NCBI RefSeq assembly: GCF_009362785.1 | Contig: NZ_WHNQ01000002.1 | Span: 426,296 to 490,295 of the forward strand | Length of the DNA: 64,000 nucleotides | Source: Paraburkholderia atlantica | Lineage (GTDB): Bacteria; Pseudomonadota; Gammaproteobacteria; Burkholderiales; Burkholderiaceae | Direction: 5' to 3' | Shown here: in pieces, positions 36,870 to 45,004 of the stretch | Numbering within the stretch: position 1 is the first letter of the stretch | How the letters are laid out: the number at the start of each line of letters is the position of its first letter | Notes under the pieces: generated by a model | The model's input: the letters and a program-made list of their open reading frames with translations, nothing else | Databases searched by the model: none | What the model was told of the DNA's origin: nothing | Translations under genes and position numbers: made by a program

Positions 36870-38135
36870 ATGGAAACGAGCCTCGATAAAAGCGCCCTCG
36901 CCGGCGCATCCGCCACGGGGGCGAGCGCGTCCCCGGCCGTCGCCACGCCGGCGGCCGCCAAGGCGCAGCGCACCGTGTATTCCGTGCTCGGTGCGATCAG
37001 CTTTTCACACCTGCTCAACGACATGATCCAGTCGCTGATCCTCGCCATCTACCCGATGTTCAAGGACAACTTTTCGTTGTCGTTCGGGCAGATCGGCCTG
37101 ATCACGCTGACTTACCAGATCACCGCGTCGCTGCTGCAGCCGCTCGTCGGCAGCTATACCGACAAGCATCCGAAGCCGTACTCGCTGCCGGTCGGCATGG
37201 GCTTCACGCTTGCTGGGCTGCTGCTGATGTCGGTTGCGCCGAACTTCAGCGTGCTGCTGGTCGCCGCGGCGCTGGTCGGCTGCGGGTCGTCGGTGTTTCA
37301 TCCGGAGTCGTCGCGGGTCGCGCGGATGGCGTCGGGCGGCCGTCACGGTCTCGCGCAGTCGCTGTTCCAGGTCGGCGGCAATGCGGGTTCGTCGCTCGGG
37401 CCGCTGCTTGCCGCGCTGATCGTGATTCCACACGGCCAGCGCAGCATTGCGTGGTTCTCGGCGGCGGCGCTCGTCGCGATCGTTGTGCTCACGCAGATCG
37501 GCCGCTGGTACAAGCGGCATCCGTCGGTCAAGAAGGCGCGCGGCCACGCCGCCCATGCGGCGCTGCCGCGTAACAAGATCATCCTGGCGATGAGCGTGCT
37601 GGTGCTGCTGGTGTTCTCCAAGTACTTCTACCTCGCGAGCCTCAACAGCTACTTCACGTTCTATCTGATCGACAAGTTCCATCTGTCGGTGCAGGCCGCG
37701 CAGATTCATCTGTTCGTGTTCCTCGCGGCGGTCGCGGCGGGGACGGTGATCGGCGGGCCGATTGGCGACAAGATCGGGCGTAAGTATGTGATCTGGGTGT
37801 CGATTCTTGGCGTCGCGCCTTTTACGCTGCTGCTGCCGTATGCGAATCTGTTCTGGACTGGGGTGCTGACTGTTGTGATCGGGGTGGTGCTCGCTTCGGC
37901 GTTCTCGGCGATTCTCGTCTATGCGCAGGAGTTGATTCCTGGGAAGGTGGGGATGGTTGCCGGGTTGTTTTTTGGTTTTGCGTTTGGCTTGGGCGGCGTT
38001 GGCGCCGCGGTGCTTGGGCAGCTGGCTGACGCTACCAGTATTGCGTTTGTTTATAAGGTTTGTTCGTTCTTGCCGTTGATTGGGGTGTTGACTGTGTTGT
38101 TGCCGGATGTTGAAGAGAAGCGCGTAAAGGGGTGA
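36870..38135 (+). CDS. MFS transporter, fosmidomycin-resistance (Fsr) type
   Basis: This is an inner-membrane drug:H+ antiporter of 421 residues with about 12 hydrophobic spans. The segments ISFSHLLNDMIQSLILAIYPM, SFGQIGLITLTYQITASLLQP, VGCGSSVFHPESSRVARMASGGRHGLAQS and GGNAGSSLGPLL are typical of Fsr-like pumps. The first 35 residues are an Ala/Ser-rich cytoplasmic tail. From about 37790 to the stop, codon third positions switch from G/C to many T, unlike the first 900 bases. Resistance spectrum is not known from sequence. Confidence 0.9.
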   Translation: METSLDKSALAGASATGASASPAVATPAAAKAQRTVYSVLGAISFSHLLNDMIQSLILAIYPMFKDNFSLSFGQIGLITLTYQITASLLQPLVGSYTDKHPKPYSLPVGMGFTLAGLLLMSVAPNFSVLLVAAALVGCGSSVFHPESSRVARMASGGRHGLAQSLFQVGGNAGSSLGPLLAALIVIPHGQRSIAWFSAAALVAIVVLTQIGRWYKRHPSVKKARGHAAHAALPRNKIILAMSVLVLLVFSKYFYLASLNSYFTFYLIDKFHLSVQAAQIHLFVFLAAVAAGTVIGGPIGDKIGRKYVIWVSILGVAPFTLLLPYANLFWTGVLTVVIGVVLASAFSAILVYAQELIPGKVGMVAGLFFGFAFGLGGVGAAVLGQLADATSIAFVYKVCSFLPLIGVLTVLLPDVEEKRVKG

Positions 38136-38200
38136 TGTTCCTGCGGGAGGGGGCCTTCTTTCGTTGTTCTGGCAACACCGCAAAGAACACCACCCTCTCC

Positions 38201-38443
38201 TTACACCCGCATACGTCTCCACAGAAAAAACCCCGCCGCAACCACGGCAACTGCAATACCGTCGACCACGCCCAGCATTGGCAAAGGATCAGTCCACTTA
38301 TCCATGTTCGTCGTACGCGAGTAATAGGGCTCGCCACTCCCATACGCTTCGTTCAAGTTAATCACGTTGAACGCAGCAACCGAGACGACAAGGGCGAGCA
38401 AAACCATGCCAGCGAAAACACGGACAAACCTGGTTTTCCGCAT
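38201..38443 (-). CDS. Two-span membrane protein, candidate immunity partner of the Tlde1-like protein
   Basis: This is an 80-residue protein with hydrophobic helices at about 8-28 and 55-75 and a 25-residue loop between (YGSGEPYYSRTTNMDKWTDP). Arginines at both ends (MRKTRFVR, WRRMRV) put both termini in the cytoplasm and the loop in the periplasm. It starts one base after the upstream transpeptidase-fold gene stop, so the two are translated together. A periplasm-facing membrane partner fits protection against a peptidoglycan-acting toxin. No family was recognised. Confidence 0.7.
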   Translation of the reverse strand: MRKTRFVRVFAGMVLLALVVSVAAFNVINLNEAYGSGEPYYSRTTNMDKWTDPLPMLGVVDGIAVAVVAAGFFLWRRMRV

Positions 38444-38444
38444 G

Positions 38445-38867
38445 TCAGTACCCGACCGTTAGTGGAATGTAGCAATCCGGCGACGGCGTCGCCGCCTCCT
38501 TCAGGTCGCGCACGAAAGTTTCCATCCCAGCATGCAGGTTGATACAACCCGCGCTCCCCGCATGCGTGCCACCGTGAATAAAGAACCCTCCGCGTCCAAA
38601 TGTCTGAGTTCCCGGATAGACATGAATCGTGATCCGATGATCGCCCCACGCGGCACGCGGAGCAAGGTTGTACCAATGGTTCTCCCACATCTGCGAAGGA
38701 TCGATCCAGTATTGACCGGGCGGAATCGGACCCACACCCTCTTCGCGCTGACGCATCGACGAATAGTCGAATATGCCCCTGCTATCGGTTCTGCCGGACA
38801 CTGCCGCATAGATGCGGGAAACCTGACCACTCATGCTCAAAAAACGACCATCAAAGCGTAGAAACAC
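38445..38867 (-). CDS. Tlde1-like (DUF2778) L,D-transpeptidase-fold protein, candidate type VI effector
   Basis: This is a 140-residue protein. VSRIYAAVSGR, GPIPPGQYWI and the C-terminal FFIHGGTHAGSAGCINLH match DUF2778, whose founder Tlde1 is a type VI effector that cleaves and exchanges peptidoglycan stem D-amino acids. The catalytic His and Cys are near residues 98 and 108. The frame is open to 39035, but GTG at 38867 has GAGG six bases upstream and gives the family start VFLRFDGRFLSMSG, so it is preferred. There is no signal peptide, as expected for an injected effector. AT content is higher than in neighbours. Confidence 0.8.
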   Translation of the reverse strand: MFLRFDGRFLSMSGQVSRIYAAVSGRTDSRGIFDYSSMRQREEGVGPIPPGQYWIDPSQMWENHWYNLAPRAAWGDHRITIHVYPGTQTFGRGGFFIHGGTHAGSAGCINLHAGMETFVRDLKEAATPSPDCYIPLTVGY

Positions 38868-39076
38868 CTGAGACCTCGCGCAGGCCGGAACACGCGGACT
38901 ACCACGCTCGGAAGCGTATCGATTGGGCAAGCAAACCTCCATGTTTGGGTAAAAGCGATGCGCCACATTGGCCGTCTCCACCCTACCTTGCATCGAGAAA
39001 CCTGGATATGGGCGACGGATGAATCTGAGGAACAACGACTTTTTCCTGTTGCCCCTCGCCCTCGCGGCGAACCCGC

Positions 39077-39105
39077 TTGCCGACCCTTCCGCCCGTGGCT
39101 ATGCT
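39077..39105 (+). promoter_or_regulatory. Candidate sigma-70 promoter of prpE
   Basis: TTGCCG (39077-39082) and TATGCT (39100-39105) are separated by 17 bases, about 90 bases upstream of the prpE ATG. The rest of 38868-39194 holds only the unused upstream extension of the transpeptidase-like frame. Confidence 0.45.
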
Positions 39106-39194
39106 TGTGCGGATGACCCGCGCCGCGTCGGGCGCGCAAATTGCACGGCCGTCTCATACCCCCGTCCACTCCCGCCGCACGAGGATCGCCGCCG

Positions 39195-41099
39195 ATGACC
39201 CGCTACCGCGATTTCCACCGCCGCTCGATCGAAAACCCCGAAGCCTTCTGGCGCGAAGAAGCCCAGCGCATTCACTGGCACACGCCATTCGGCACCGTGC
39301 TCGACCGCTCGAAGCCGCCATTCGCGCGCTGGTTCGTCGGCGGCCGCACGAACCTATGTCACAACGCGGTCGACCGCCATCTGGCCGAACGCGCACAGCA
39401 AAACGCGATCGTTTACGTGTCGACCGAAACCGGCATCGAGCGGCACTACACGTATGCCGAGCTGTACGCCGAAACCAACCGCATGGCCGCGGTCATGCGC
39501 TCGCTCGGCGTGAAGCGCGGCGACGTCGTGCTGATCTATCTGCCGATGATCCCCGAGGCGCTGTTCGCGATGCTCGCATGCGCGCGGCTCGGCGCGATCC
39601 ACTCGGTCGTGTTCGGCGGCTTCGCGGCGCCGAATCTCGCCACGCGCATCGACGACGCGAAGCCCGTGCTGATCGTAACCGCCGACGCCGGCGCGCGCGG
39701 CGGCAAGGTGGTCGACTACACGCCGCTCGTCGACGAAGCGCTCTCACGCGCGAAGCACAAGACACCGCACGTGCTGCTGATCGACCGGCAGCTGGCGCCC
39801 GAGCGCCTGAACGCGCCCTACCTCGTCGCCTACGAGCCGCTGCGCGAACAGTTCTTCGACGCCCACGTTCCGTGCGAATGGCTCGAATCGAACGAGCCGT
39901 CGTACGTGCTGTACACGTCGGGCACGACCGGCAAGCCGAAGGGCGTGCAGCGCGATGTGGGCGGCTACGCGGTCGCGCTCGCGGCATCGATGGAATACAT
40001 CTTCGAGGGCAAGGCCGGCGACACGATGTTCACCGCGTCCGACGTCGGCTGGGTGGTCGGCCACAGCTATATCGTGTATGCGCCGCTGATCGCGGGGCTG
40101 ACCACGGTGATGTACGAAGGCACGCCGATTCGCCCGGACGGCGGCATCTGGTGGCGCCTCGTCGAACAGCACAAGATCAACCTGATGTTTACCGCGCCGA
40201 CCGCGATACGCGTGCTGAAGAAGCAGGACCCGGCGCTGATGAAGGCAGCCGATCTGTCGAGCCTGCGCACGCTGTTTCTCGCCGGCGAACCGCTCGACGA
40301 ACCGACCGCCGAATGGATCTCGACCGCGCTGAACAAGCCGGTGATCGACAACTACTGGCAGACCGAAACCGGTTGGCCGATGCTCGCGATTCCGCGTGGC
40401 ATCGAGGTACTGCCGACCAAGCTCGGCTCGCCGGGCGTGCCGTCGGTCGGCTATAGCCTGACCGTGCGCGACGAGCTGACCGGCGAGCCGTGCGCGCCCG
40501 GCGAAAAAGGCGTGCTGACGCTCGACTATCCGCTGCCGCCGGGCTGCATGTCGACGGTGTGGGGCGACGACAAGCGCTTCGTCAGCACCTACTGGTCGAG
40601 CGTGCCGAACCAGCAGGTCTATTCGACGTTCGATTGGGGCGTGCAGGATGAGGACGGCTACGTGACGATCCTCGGCCGCACCGACGACGTGATCAATGTC
40701 GCGGGCCATCGACTCGGCACGCGCGAGATCGAGGAGGCGCTGTCGAGCCACGCGGCCGTCGCGGAAGTCGCGGTGGTCGGCGTTAACGATCCGGTCAAGG
40801 GTCAGGCGGCGATGGCCTTCGTCGTGCTGCGCGGCGCGCAAAGTGAAGGCGACCCGAGCGAGCGCGCGCGGCTCGCAGCCGAGCTGACGATGACGGTCGA
40901 CCGCCATCTCGGCTCGATTGCGCGGCCCGCGCGCGTGGTGATGGTATCGATGCTGCCGAAGACGCGCTCCGGCAAGCTATTGCGCCGCGCTATCGCGGCG
41001 CTCGCCGAGGGGCGCGAGCCCGGCGATCTGCCGACGATCGAAGATCCGGCCGCGCTACAGCAGGTACGCGACGCGCTCGGCGACGGCACGAAGAAATAA
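39195..41099 (+). CDS. prpE: Propionate--CoA ligase
   Basis: This is an acyl-CoA synthetase of the ANL superfamily, 634 residues, which activates propionate through an acyl-adenylate. Motifs are YTSGTTGKPKGVQRDVGGYAV (P-loop), TASDVGWVVGHSYIVYAPL, NYWQTETGWPM, GRTDDVINVAGHRLGTREIE and the C-terminal lysine in KTRSGKLLRR, the usual target of acetylation control. The QRDVGGYAV variant fits PrpE better than acetyl-CoA synthetase. The ATG at 39195 follows GAGGA by eight bases. No other prp gene is in the window. Confidence 0.88.
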   Translation: MTRYRDFHRRSIENPEAFWREEAQRIHWHTPFGTVLDRSKPPFARWFVGGRTNLCHNAVDRHLAERAQQNAIVYVSTETGIERHYTYAELYAETNRMAAVMRSLGVKRGDVVLIYLPMIPEALFAMLACARLGAIHSVVFGGFAAPNLATRIDDAKPVLIVTADAGARGGKVVDYTPLVDEALSRAKHKTPHVLLIDRQLAPERLNAPYLVAYEPLREQFFDAHVPCEWLESNEPSYVLYTSGTTGKPKGVQRDVGGYAVALAASMEYIFEGKAGDTMFTASDVGWVVGHSYIVYAPLIAGLTTVMYEGTPIRPDGGIWWRLVEQHKINLMFTAPTAIRVLKKQDPALMKAADLSSLRTLFLAGEPLDEPTAEWISTALNKPVIDNYWQTETGWPMLAIPRGIEVLPTKLGSPGVPSVGYSLTVRDELTGEPCAPGEKGVLTLDYPLPPGCMSTVWGDDKRFVSTYWSSVPNQQVYSTFDWGVQDEDGYVTILGRTDDVINVAGHRLGTREIEEALSSHAAVAEVAVVGVNDPVKGQAAMAFVVLRGAQSEGDPSERARLAAELTMTVDRHLGSIARPARVVMVSMLPKTRSGKLLRRAIAALAEGREPGDLPTIEDPAALQQVRDALGDGTKK

Positions 41100-41111
41100 A
41101 CCAGCGGGCGC

Positions 41112-41906
41112 TCAGTCAGCGGCGTCCCGCGTGCCCAAAAAGCGCGCGAGGATCGCGTTCGAATACGTGCCCGCGATGCCGGTCAGGAACGACATGAACG
41201 ATCCGGGCGCGTGGTCGTCGGCGGTATCGGAGATCGTGCGCACGACCGCGCACAGCACGCCGTACTCGTAGCAGACCTGCGCGATCGCGGCGCCTTCCAT
41301 CTCGACCGCGAGCGCGTCGGGCAGCGCGTTGCGCAGCGCCGCGACGGCCGCCGCGCTCGCGACGAACTGATCGCCGCTGACGATCAAGCCGCGATGCACG
41401 CGCGGCTCGCGCGTGCCGAACCGGGCCGCGCAGGCTGCGCCTTCCTCGGCGACGAACTGCTCGCATGCGAGCGTCAGACGATCGGCGAGCGCCGCATCGG
41501 CGGCGAAGCGCGACATGCCGAGCAGCGGCACCTCGAAACGCGGAAACAGCGGCGACGCGTCGACATCGTGCTGCATCAGCGTGCTCGCGACGACGATATC
41601 GCCGACGTGCACATCAACGCCGACGCCACCCGCAACACCGGTGAACACAACGGCTTCGACATCGAACGCGTGGATCAGCGCGCTGACCGTCGCGGCCGCC
41701 GCGACCTTGCCGATGCGCGCGAGCGTGACGACACACGGCGTGCCGTGCACGCTGCCGACGTGGTAGTCACGCTGGCCGTACTTGACCGTGCGCACGCCAG
41801 ACTCGGCGCGCATCGCTTCTATCAGGTCGCCGAGTTCCTGCGGCAGCGCCGCCAGAATGCCGAGCGGCCGCCGTGCACCATGGCTGACGTTCAAGGGCAT
41901 GCTCAT
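41112..41906 (-). CDS. mtnN: 5'-methylthioadenosine/S-adenosylhomocysteine nucleosidase
   Basis: This cytosolic hydrolase removes adenine from methylthioadenosine and S-adenosylhomocysteine, feeding methionine salvage and AI-2 formation. The 264-residue protein shows LGILAALPQELGDLI, FTGVAGGV, HDVDASPL, SGDQFVAS, VEMEGAAIAQVC and VRTISDTAD, which match the active-site motifs of the family. It starts MSMPLN at 41906, overlapping the helicase stop in an ATGA, so the two are coupled. The protein is longer than E. coli MtnN (232) because of an insert around residues 150-170. Confidence 0.88.
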   Translation of the reverse strand: MSMPLNVSHGARRPLGILAALPQELGDLIEAMRAESGVRTVKYGQRDYHVGSVHGTPCVVTLARIGKVAAAATVSALIHAFDVEAVVFTGVAGGVGVDVHVGDIVVASTLMQHDVDASPLFPRFEVPLLGMSRFAADAALADRLTLACEQFVAEEGAACAARFGTREPRVHRGLIVSGDQFVASAAAVAALRNALPDALAVEMEGAAIAQVCYEYGVLCAVVRTISDTADDHAPGSFMSFLTGIAGTYSNAILARFLGTRDAAD

Positions 41907-44257
41907 TCGACCGCCTGCAATTTGGCTACCGCCAGCGCCAGCCACTTTTCGCCGTGTCGCTTGAAGCGGACCTGCGCTTTCGCGTCGGTGCCGTTGCCTT
42001 CGAGCGCGGTGATCGTGCCTTCGCCGAACTTCGTGTGGAACACCTGCTGGCCGACGCGAAAGCCCGTTTCGGCCGCGCGCTGCTCGTTCGCGAAGGCGGG
42101 CGCCGGTGCGGTGGTCACCGCCGCCGAACCGCCGCCATAGCCCGGCCGCGCAAACCAGTCGCGCCCGTAACCGGCGTTGTCCGAGCGGCCGCCCCAGCGC
42201 GAGCCCGCCTCGACCTTCGGCGTGAGCCACTTCAGCGTTTCCTGCGGCAATTCGTCGAAGAAACGCGAGCGGATGTTGTAGCGGGTCTGGCCGTGCAGCA
42301 TCCGGCTCTGCGCGAACGACAGGTACAACCGCTCCTTCGCGCGCGTGATCGCGACATACATCAGACGCCGCTCTTCTTCGAGGCCGTCCGCCTCCATCGC
42401 GCTGTTCTCGTGCGGGAACAGCCCTTCTTCCAGACCGGTGATGAACACCGCGGTGAATTCGAGCCCCTTCGCCGCGTGCACGGTCATCAGCTGCACCGCT
42501 TCCTGGCCGGCCTGCGCCTGGTTGTCGCCCGCCTCGAGCGATGCGTGCGACAGGAAGCCGGCGAGCGGCGTCATCGTGTCGGGGTTTTGCGCGGGATCGG
42601 CGATGCCCGGGGCATCGAGGACCACCGTGTTCGGATCGTCGGTCGCGACCGCGAGTTCGGGCGCCGCGCTCGCTCCCGGGCGCAGCGGGATCGAGCGCGC
42701 GGGCGTATCGAGCCCGTAGCCTTCCTCGCTGACGAACGCGGCGGCCGCGTTGACGAGTTCCTGCAAGTTCTCCAGCCGCTCCTGGCCCTCGCGCTCGTTC
42801 TGATAGAAGTCGGCGAGCCCGCTCGCGCGGACCACGTACTCGACGGTCTCCGGCAAGCTCATCTGCTGCGTGTCGGCGCGCATCTTGCCGATCAGGTTCG
42901 CGAAAGCGGCGAGGCTCGAGCCCGCCTTGCCGGCGACGTATGGAATTGCCGCGGCCATCGAGCAGTTGTACAGACGCGCCGCGTCGGCGAGTTGTTCGAT
43001 CGACCGCGCGCCGATGCCACGGGTCGGGAAATTGACGACGCGGCCGAACGCGGTGTCGTCGTTCGGGTTGTCGATCAGCCGCAGGTAGGCGAGCGCGTGC
43101 TTGACTTCCTGACGCTCGAAAAAGCGCAGGCCGCCATACACGCGGTACGCGATGCCCGCGTTGACGAGCGTGTGCTCGATCGTGCGCGACTGCGCGTTGC
43201 TGCGGTAGAGCACGGCGATTTCGCTGCGCGACAGGCCGGTGTTGATCAGCGCGCGGATCTCTTCGACGATCCAGCCGGCCTCCTGCGAATCGGTCGCCGA
43301 TTCGTAGACGCGCACCGGTTCGCCGTGGCCCGCGTCAGTGCGCAGATTCTTGCCCAGGCGCCGCGAATTGTTCGCGATCAGCTGGTTCGCGGCATCGAGA
43401 ATATGGCCGTGCGAGCGATAGTTCTGCTCGAGCTTGATCAGATTGCGCACGTTGAACTCGTGCTCGAAGTCGCGCATGTTGCCGACGTTCGCGCCGCGGA
43501 ACGCATAGATCGACTGGTCGTCGTCACCGACCGCGAAGATTGCGTTGTGCTGACCCGCGAGCAGCTTGAGCCATGCGTATTGCAGCTTGTTGGTGTCCTG
43601 AAACTCGTCGACGAGGATGTGCCTGAAGCGCGCCTGGTAATGCGCGCGCAGCGGCGGATTATGCGCGAGCAGCTCGTAGCAGCGCAGCAGCAGTTCGGGA
43701 AAGTCGACGACGCCTTCGCGCTGGCATTGCTGATCGTAGGCTTCGTAGAGCTCGACGAACTTGCGGTTGAAGTTGTCGGTGGCGTCGACGTCTTTGGGGC
43801 GCAGGCCCTGCTCTTTCGCGTTGTTGATGAAGTACTGGAGATTTTTCGCCGGGTACTTTTCGTCGTCGATGTTGAGGCCCTTCATCAGGCGCTTGATCGC
43901 CGACAGCTGGTCCGCGGTGTCGAGAATCTGGAACGTGGCGGGCAACCCGGCGTCGCGGTGATGCGCGCGCAGCATCCGGTTGCACAGGCCGTGGAACGTG
44001 CCGATCCACATGCCGCGCGTGTCGATCGGCAAAAGCGCCGAGAGACGCGCCATCATTTCGCGGGCGGCTTTGTTGGTGAAGGTCACCGCGAGGACGGTCG
44101 CGGGGGACGCGAGGCCTTGCTGGATCAGCCACGCGATGCGGGTGATCAGGACGCGGGTTTTGCCGCTGCCGGCGCCCGCCAGGATCAGGGCGGGCTCATT
44201 CGGGAGCGTTACGGCGGCGTGTTGTTCGGGGTTTAGATTGGAGAGGAGGTCAGGCAT
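41903..44257 (-). CDS. uvrD: UvrD/PcrA-type superfamily 1 DNA helicase
   Basis: This 3'-5' helicase acts in excision and mismatch repair and in fork clearance. The 784-residue protein begins MPDLLSNLNPEQHAAV and has Walker A GAGSGKT (residues 28-34), FTNKAAREM, DEFQDTN, GDDDQSIYAFRGA, NYRSHGHIL, VHAAKGLEF and YVAITRAKERL. The C-terminal 45 residues hold the PcrA/UvrD tail FHTKFGEGTI. The ATG at 44257 is chosen. An ATG at 44287 would lie upstream of the start point predicted from a minus-strand TATAAT at 44286-44291. It is followed by overlapping mtnN. Confidence 0.93.
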   Translation of the reverse strand: MPDLLSNLNPEQHAAVTLPNEPALILAGAGSGKTRVLITRIAWLIQQGLASPATVLAVTFTNKAAREMMARLSALLPIDTRGMWIGTFHGLCNRMLRAHHRDAGLPATFQILDTADQLSAIKRLMKGLNIDDEKYPAKNLQYFINNAKEQGLRPKDVDATDNFNRKFVELYEAYDQQCQREGVVDFPELLLRCYELLAHNPPLRAHYQARFRHILVDEFQDTNKLQYAWLKLLAGQHNAIFAVGDDDQSIYAFRGANVGNMRDFEHEFNVRNLIKLEQNYRSHGHILDAANQLIANNSRRLGKNLRTDAGHGEPVRVYESATDSQEAGWIVEEIRALINTGLSRSEIAVLYRSNAQSRTIEHTLVNAGIAYRVYGGLRFFERQEVKHALAYLRLIDNPNDDTAFGRVVNFPTRGIGARSIEQLADAARLYNCSMAAAIPYVAGKAGSSLAAFANLIGKMRADTQQMSLPETVEYVVRASGLADFYQNEREGQERLENLQELVNAAAAFVSEEGYGLDTPARSIPLRPGASAAPELAVATDDPNTVVLDAPGIADPAQNPDTMTPLAGFLSHASLEAGDNQAQAGQEAVQLMTVHAAKGLEFTAVFITGLEEGLFPHENSAMEADGLEEERRLMYVAITRAKERLYLSFAQSRMLHGQTRYNIRSRFFDELPQETLKWLTPKVEAGSRWGGRSDNAGYGRDWFARPGYGGGSAAVTTAPAPAFANEQRAAETGFRVGQQVFHTKFGEGTITALEGNGTDAKAQVRFKRHGEKWLALAVAKLQAVE

Positions 44258-44285
44258 TTTTTTCGCGGAGCGCAGTTCGGGGGAC

Positions 44286-44291
44286 ATTATA
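44286..44291 (-). promoter_or_regulatory. -10 box of uvrD
   Basis: A perfect TATAAT on the minus strand lies 29 bases before the uvrD ATG and six bases outside the left end of the large inverted repeat. The -35 position would fall inside the repeat, where only a poor match is present. Confidence 0.45.
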
Positions 44292-44296
44292 TGCCC

Positions 44297-44940
44297 CGGC
44301 GGGGGCGGCGCTTTTTTTGTCTTTGTTCTGGCTTTGTTGGCCTTTCCTTGCTTTGTTATCGGTCTATTAGCGTTGCCCCTGTGCGGGGCGGCACCTACTT
44401 TCTTTGCTGCTGCAAAGAAAGTAGGCAAAGAAGACAGCTCAAACCGCCAGCTCATAAGCGGGTCCCCTGGCTTGGCAGGGGTAGTGGTGCATCTGGAATC
44501 CGTGCCCCCGCACATTCCACGGCAGTGACAAAGCCGTCATCCCTCCCACTCCGCACTGCGTGCGTCGCGGACGGGTCAGCCGGGGAAACCGGCGGGTTTG
44601 CCCGCGCAGCGGGGGCCGTCGGCTGCGCTTCGGCGATGCGCCGAAACAGCCAGTGGTTTTGGAACGGGGATTCGGCGCGCGCAGCGCCGCCGGAAGAATG
44701 ACTGCCTTGTCACTGACGCGGAATGTGCGGGAGCACGGATTCCAGATGCACCACTACCTCGGGCAGACCGAGGGACCCGCTTAAGAGTTAGCGGTTTGAG
44801 CTGTCTTCTTTGCCTACTTTCTTTGCAGCAGCAAAGAAAGTAGGTGCCGCCCCGCACAGGGGCAACGCTAATAGACCGACAACACAACAAGGAAAGGCCA
44901 AAGAAGCCAGAACAACGACAAACCAAGCCCCCGGCAGGCA
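44297..44940. repeat. Large inverted repeat element between uvrD and valS promoters
   Basis: Arms of about 245 bases (about 44297-44545 and 44692-44940) are inverted copies with roughly 85-90% identity by eye, around a GC-rich spacer of about 146 bases. Each arm contains a smaller palindrome, CTACTTTCTTTG and CAAAGAAAGTAG separated by six bases (44395-44424 and 44814-44843), and a stretch reading GCCCCTGTGCGGGGC. No transposase is encoded; the frames within it are mirror-image translations of the arms. It looks like a non-autonomous palindromic element of the kind scattered in Burkholderiaceae genomes, but that is from memory. Confidence 0.88.
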
Positions 44941-44956
44941 AAACCCCCTCGTTAGC

Positions 44957-44962
44957 TATAAT
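44957..44962 (+). promoter_or_regulatory. -10 box of valS
   Basis: A perfect TATAAT lies 43 bases before the valS ATG, just outside the right end of the inverted repeat. The expected -35 position (44934-44939, GCAGGC) is at the very edge of the repeat and is a weak match. Confidence 0.5.
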
Positions 44963-45004
44963 CAACCATTCTCCGCCTCCAAAATCCTGCTTTTAACCAG
45001 AAAC

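Noticed and set aside
38868..39035. A 56-codon N-terminal extension of the Tlde1-like gene.
   Set aside because: It shows no family similarity, and the GTG at 38867 has a well-placed GAGG site.
44291..44965. Open frames on both strands inside the inverted repeat.
   Set aside because: They are mirror translations of the two arms (both contain [11 protein letters not shown]), so they reflect the repeat rather than two related proteins.
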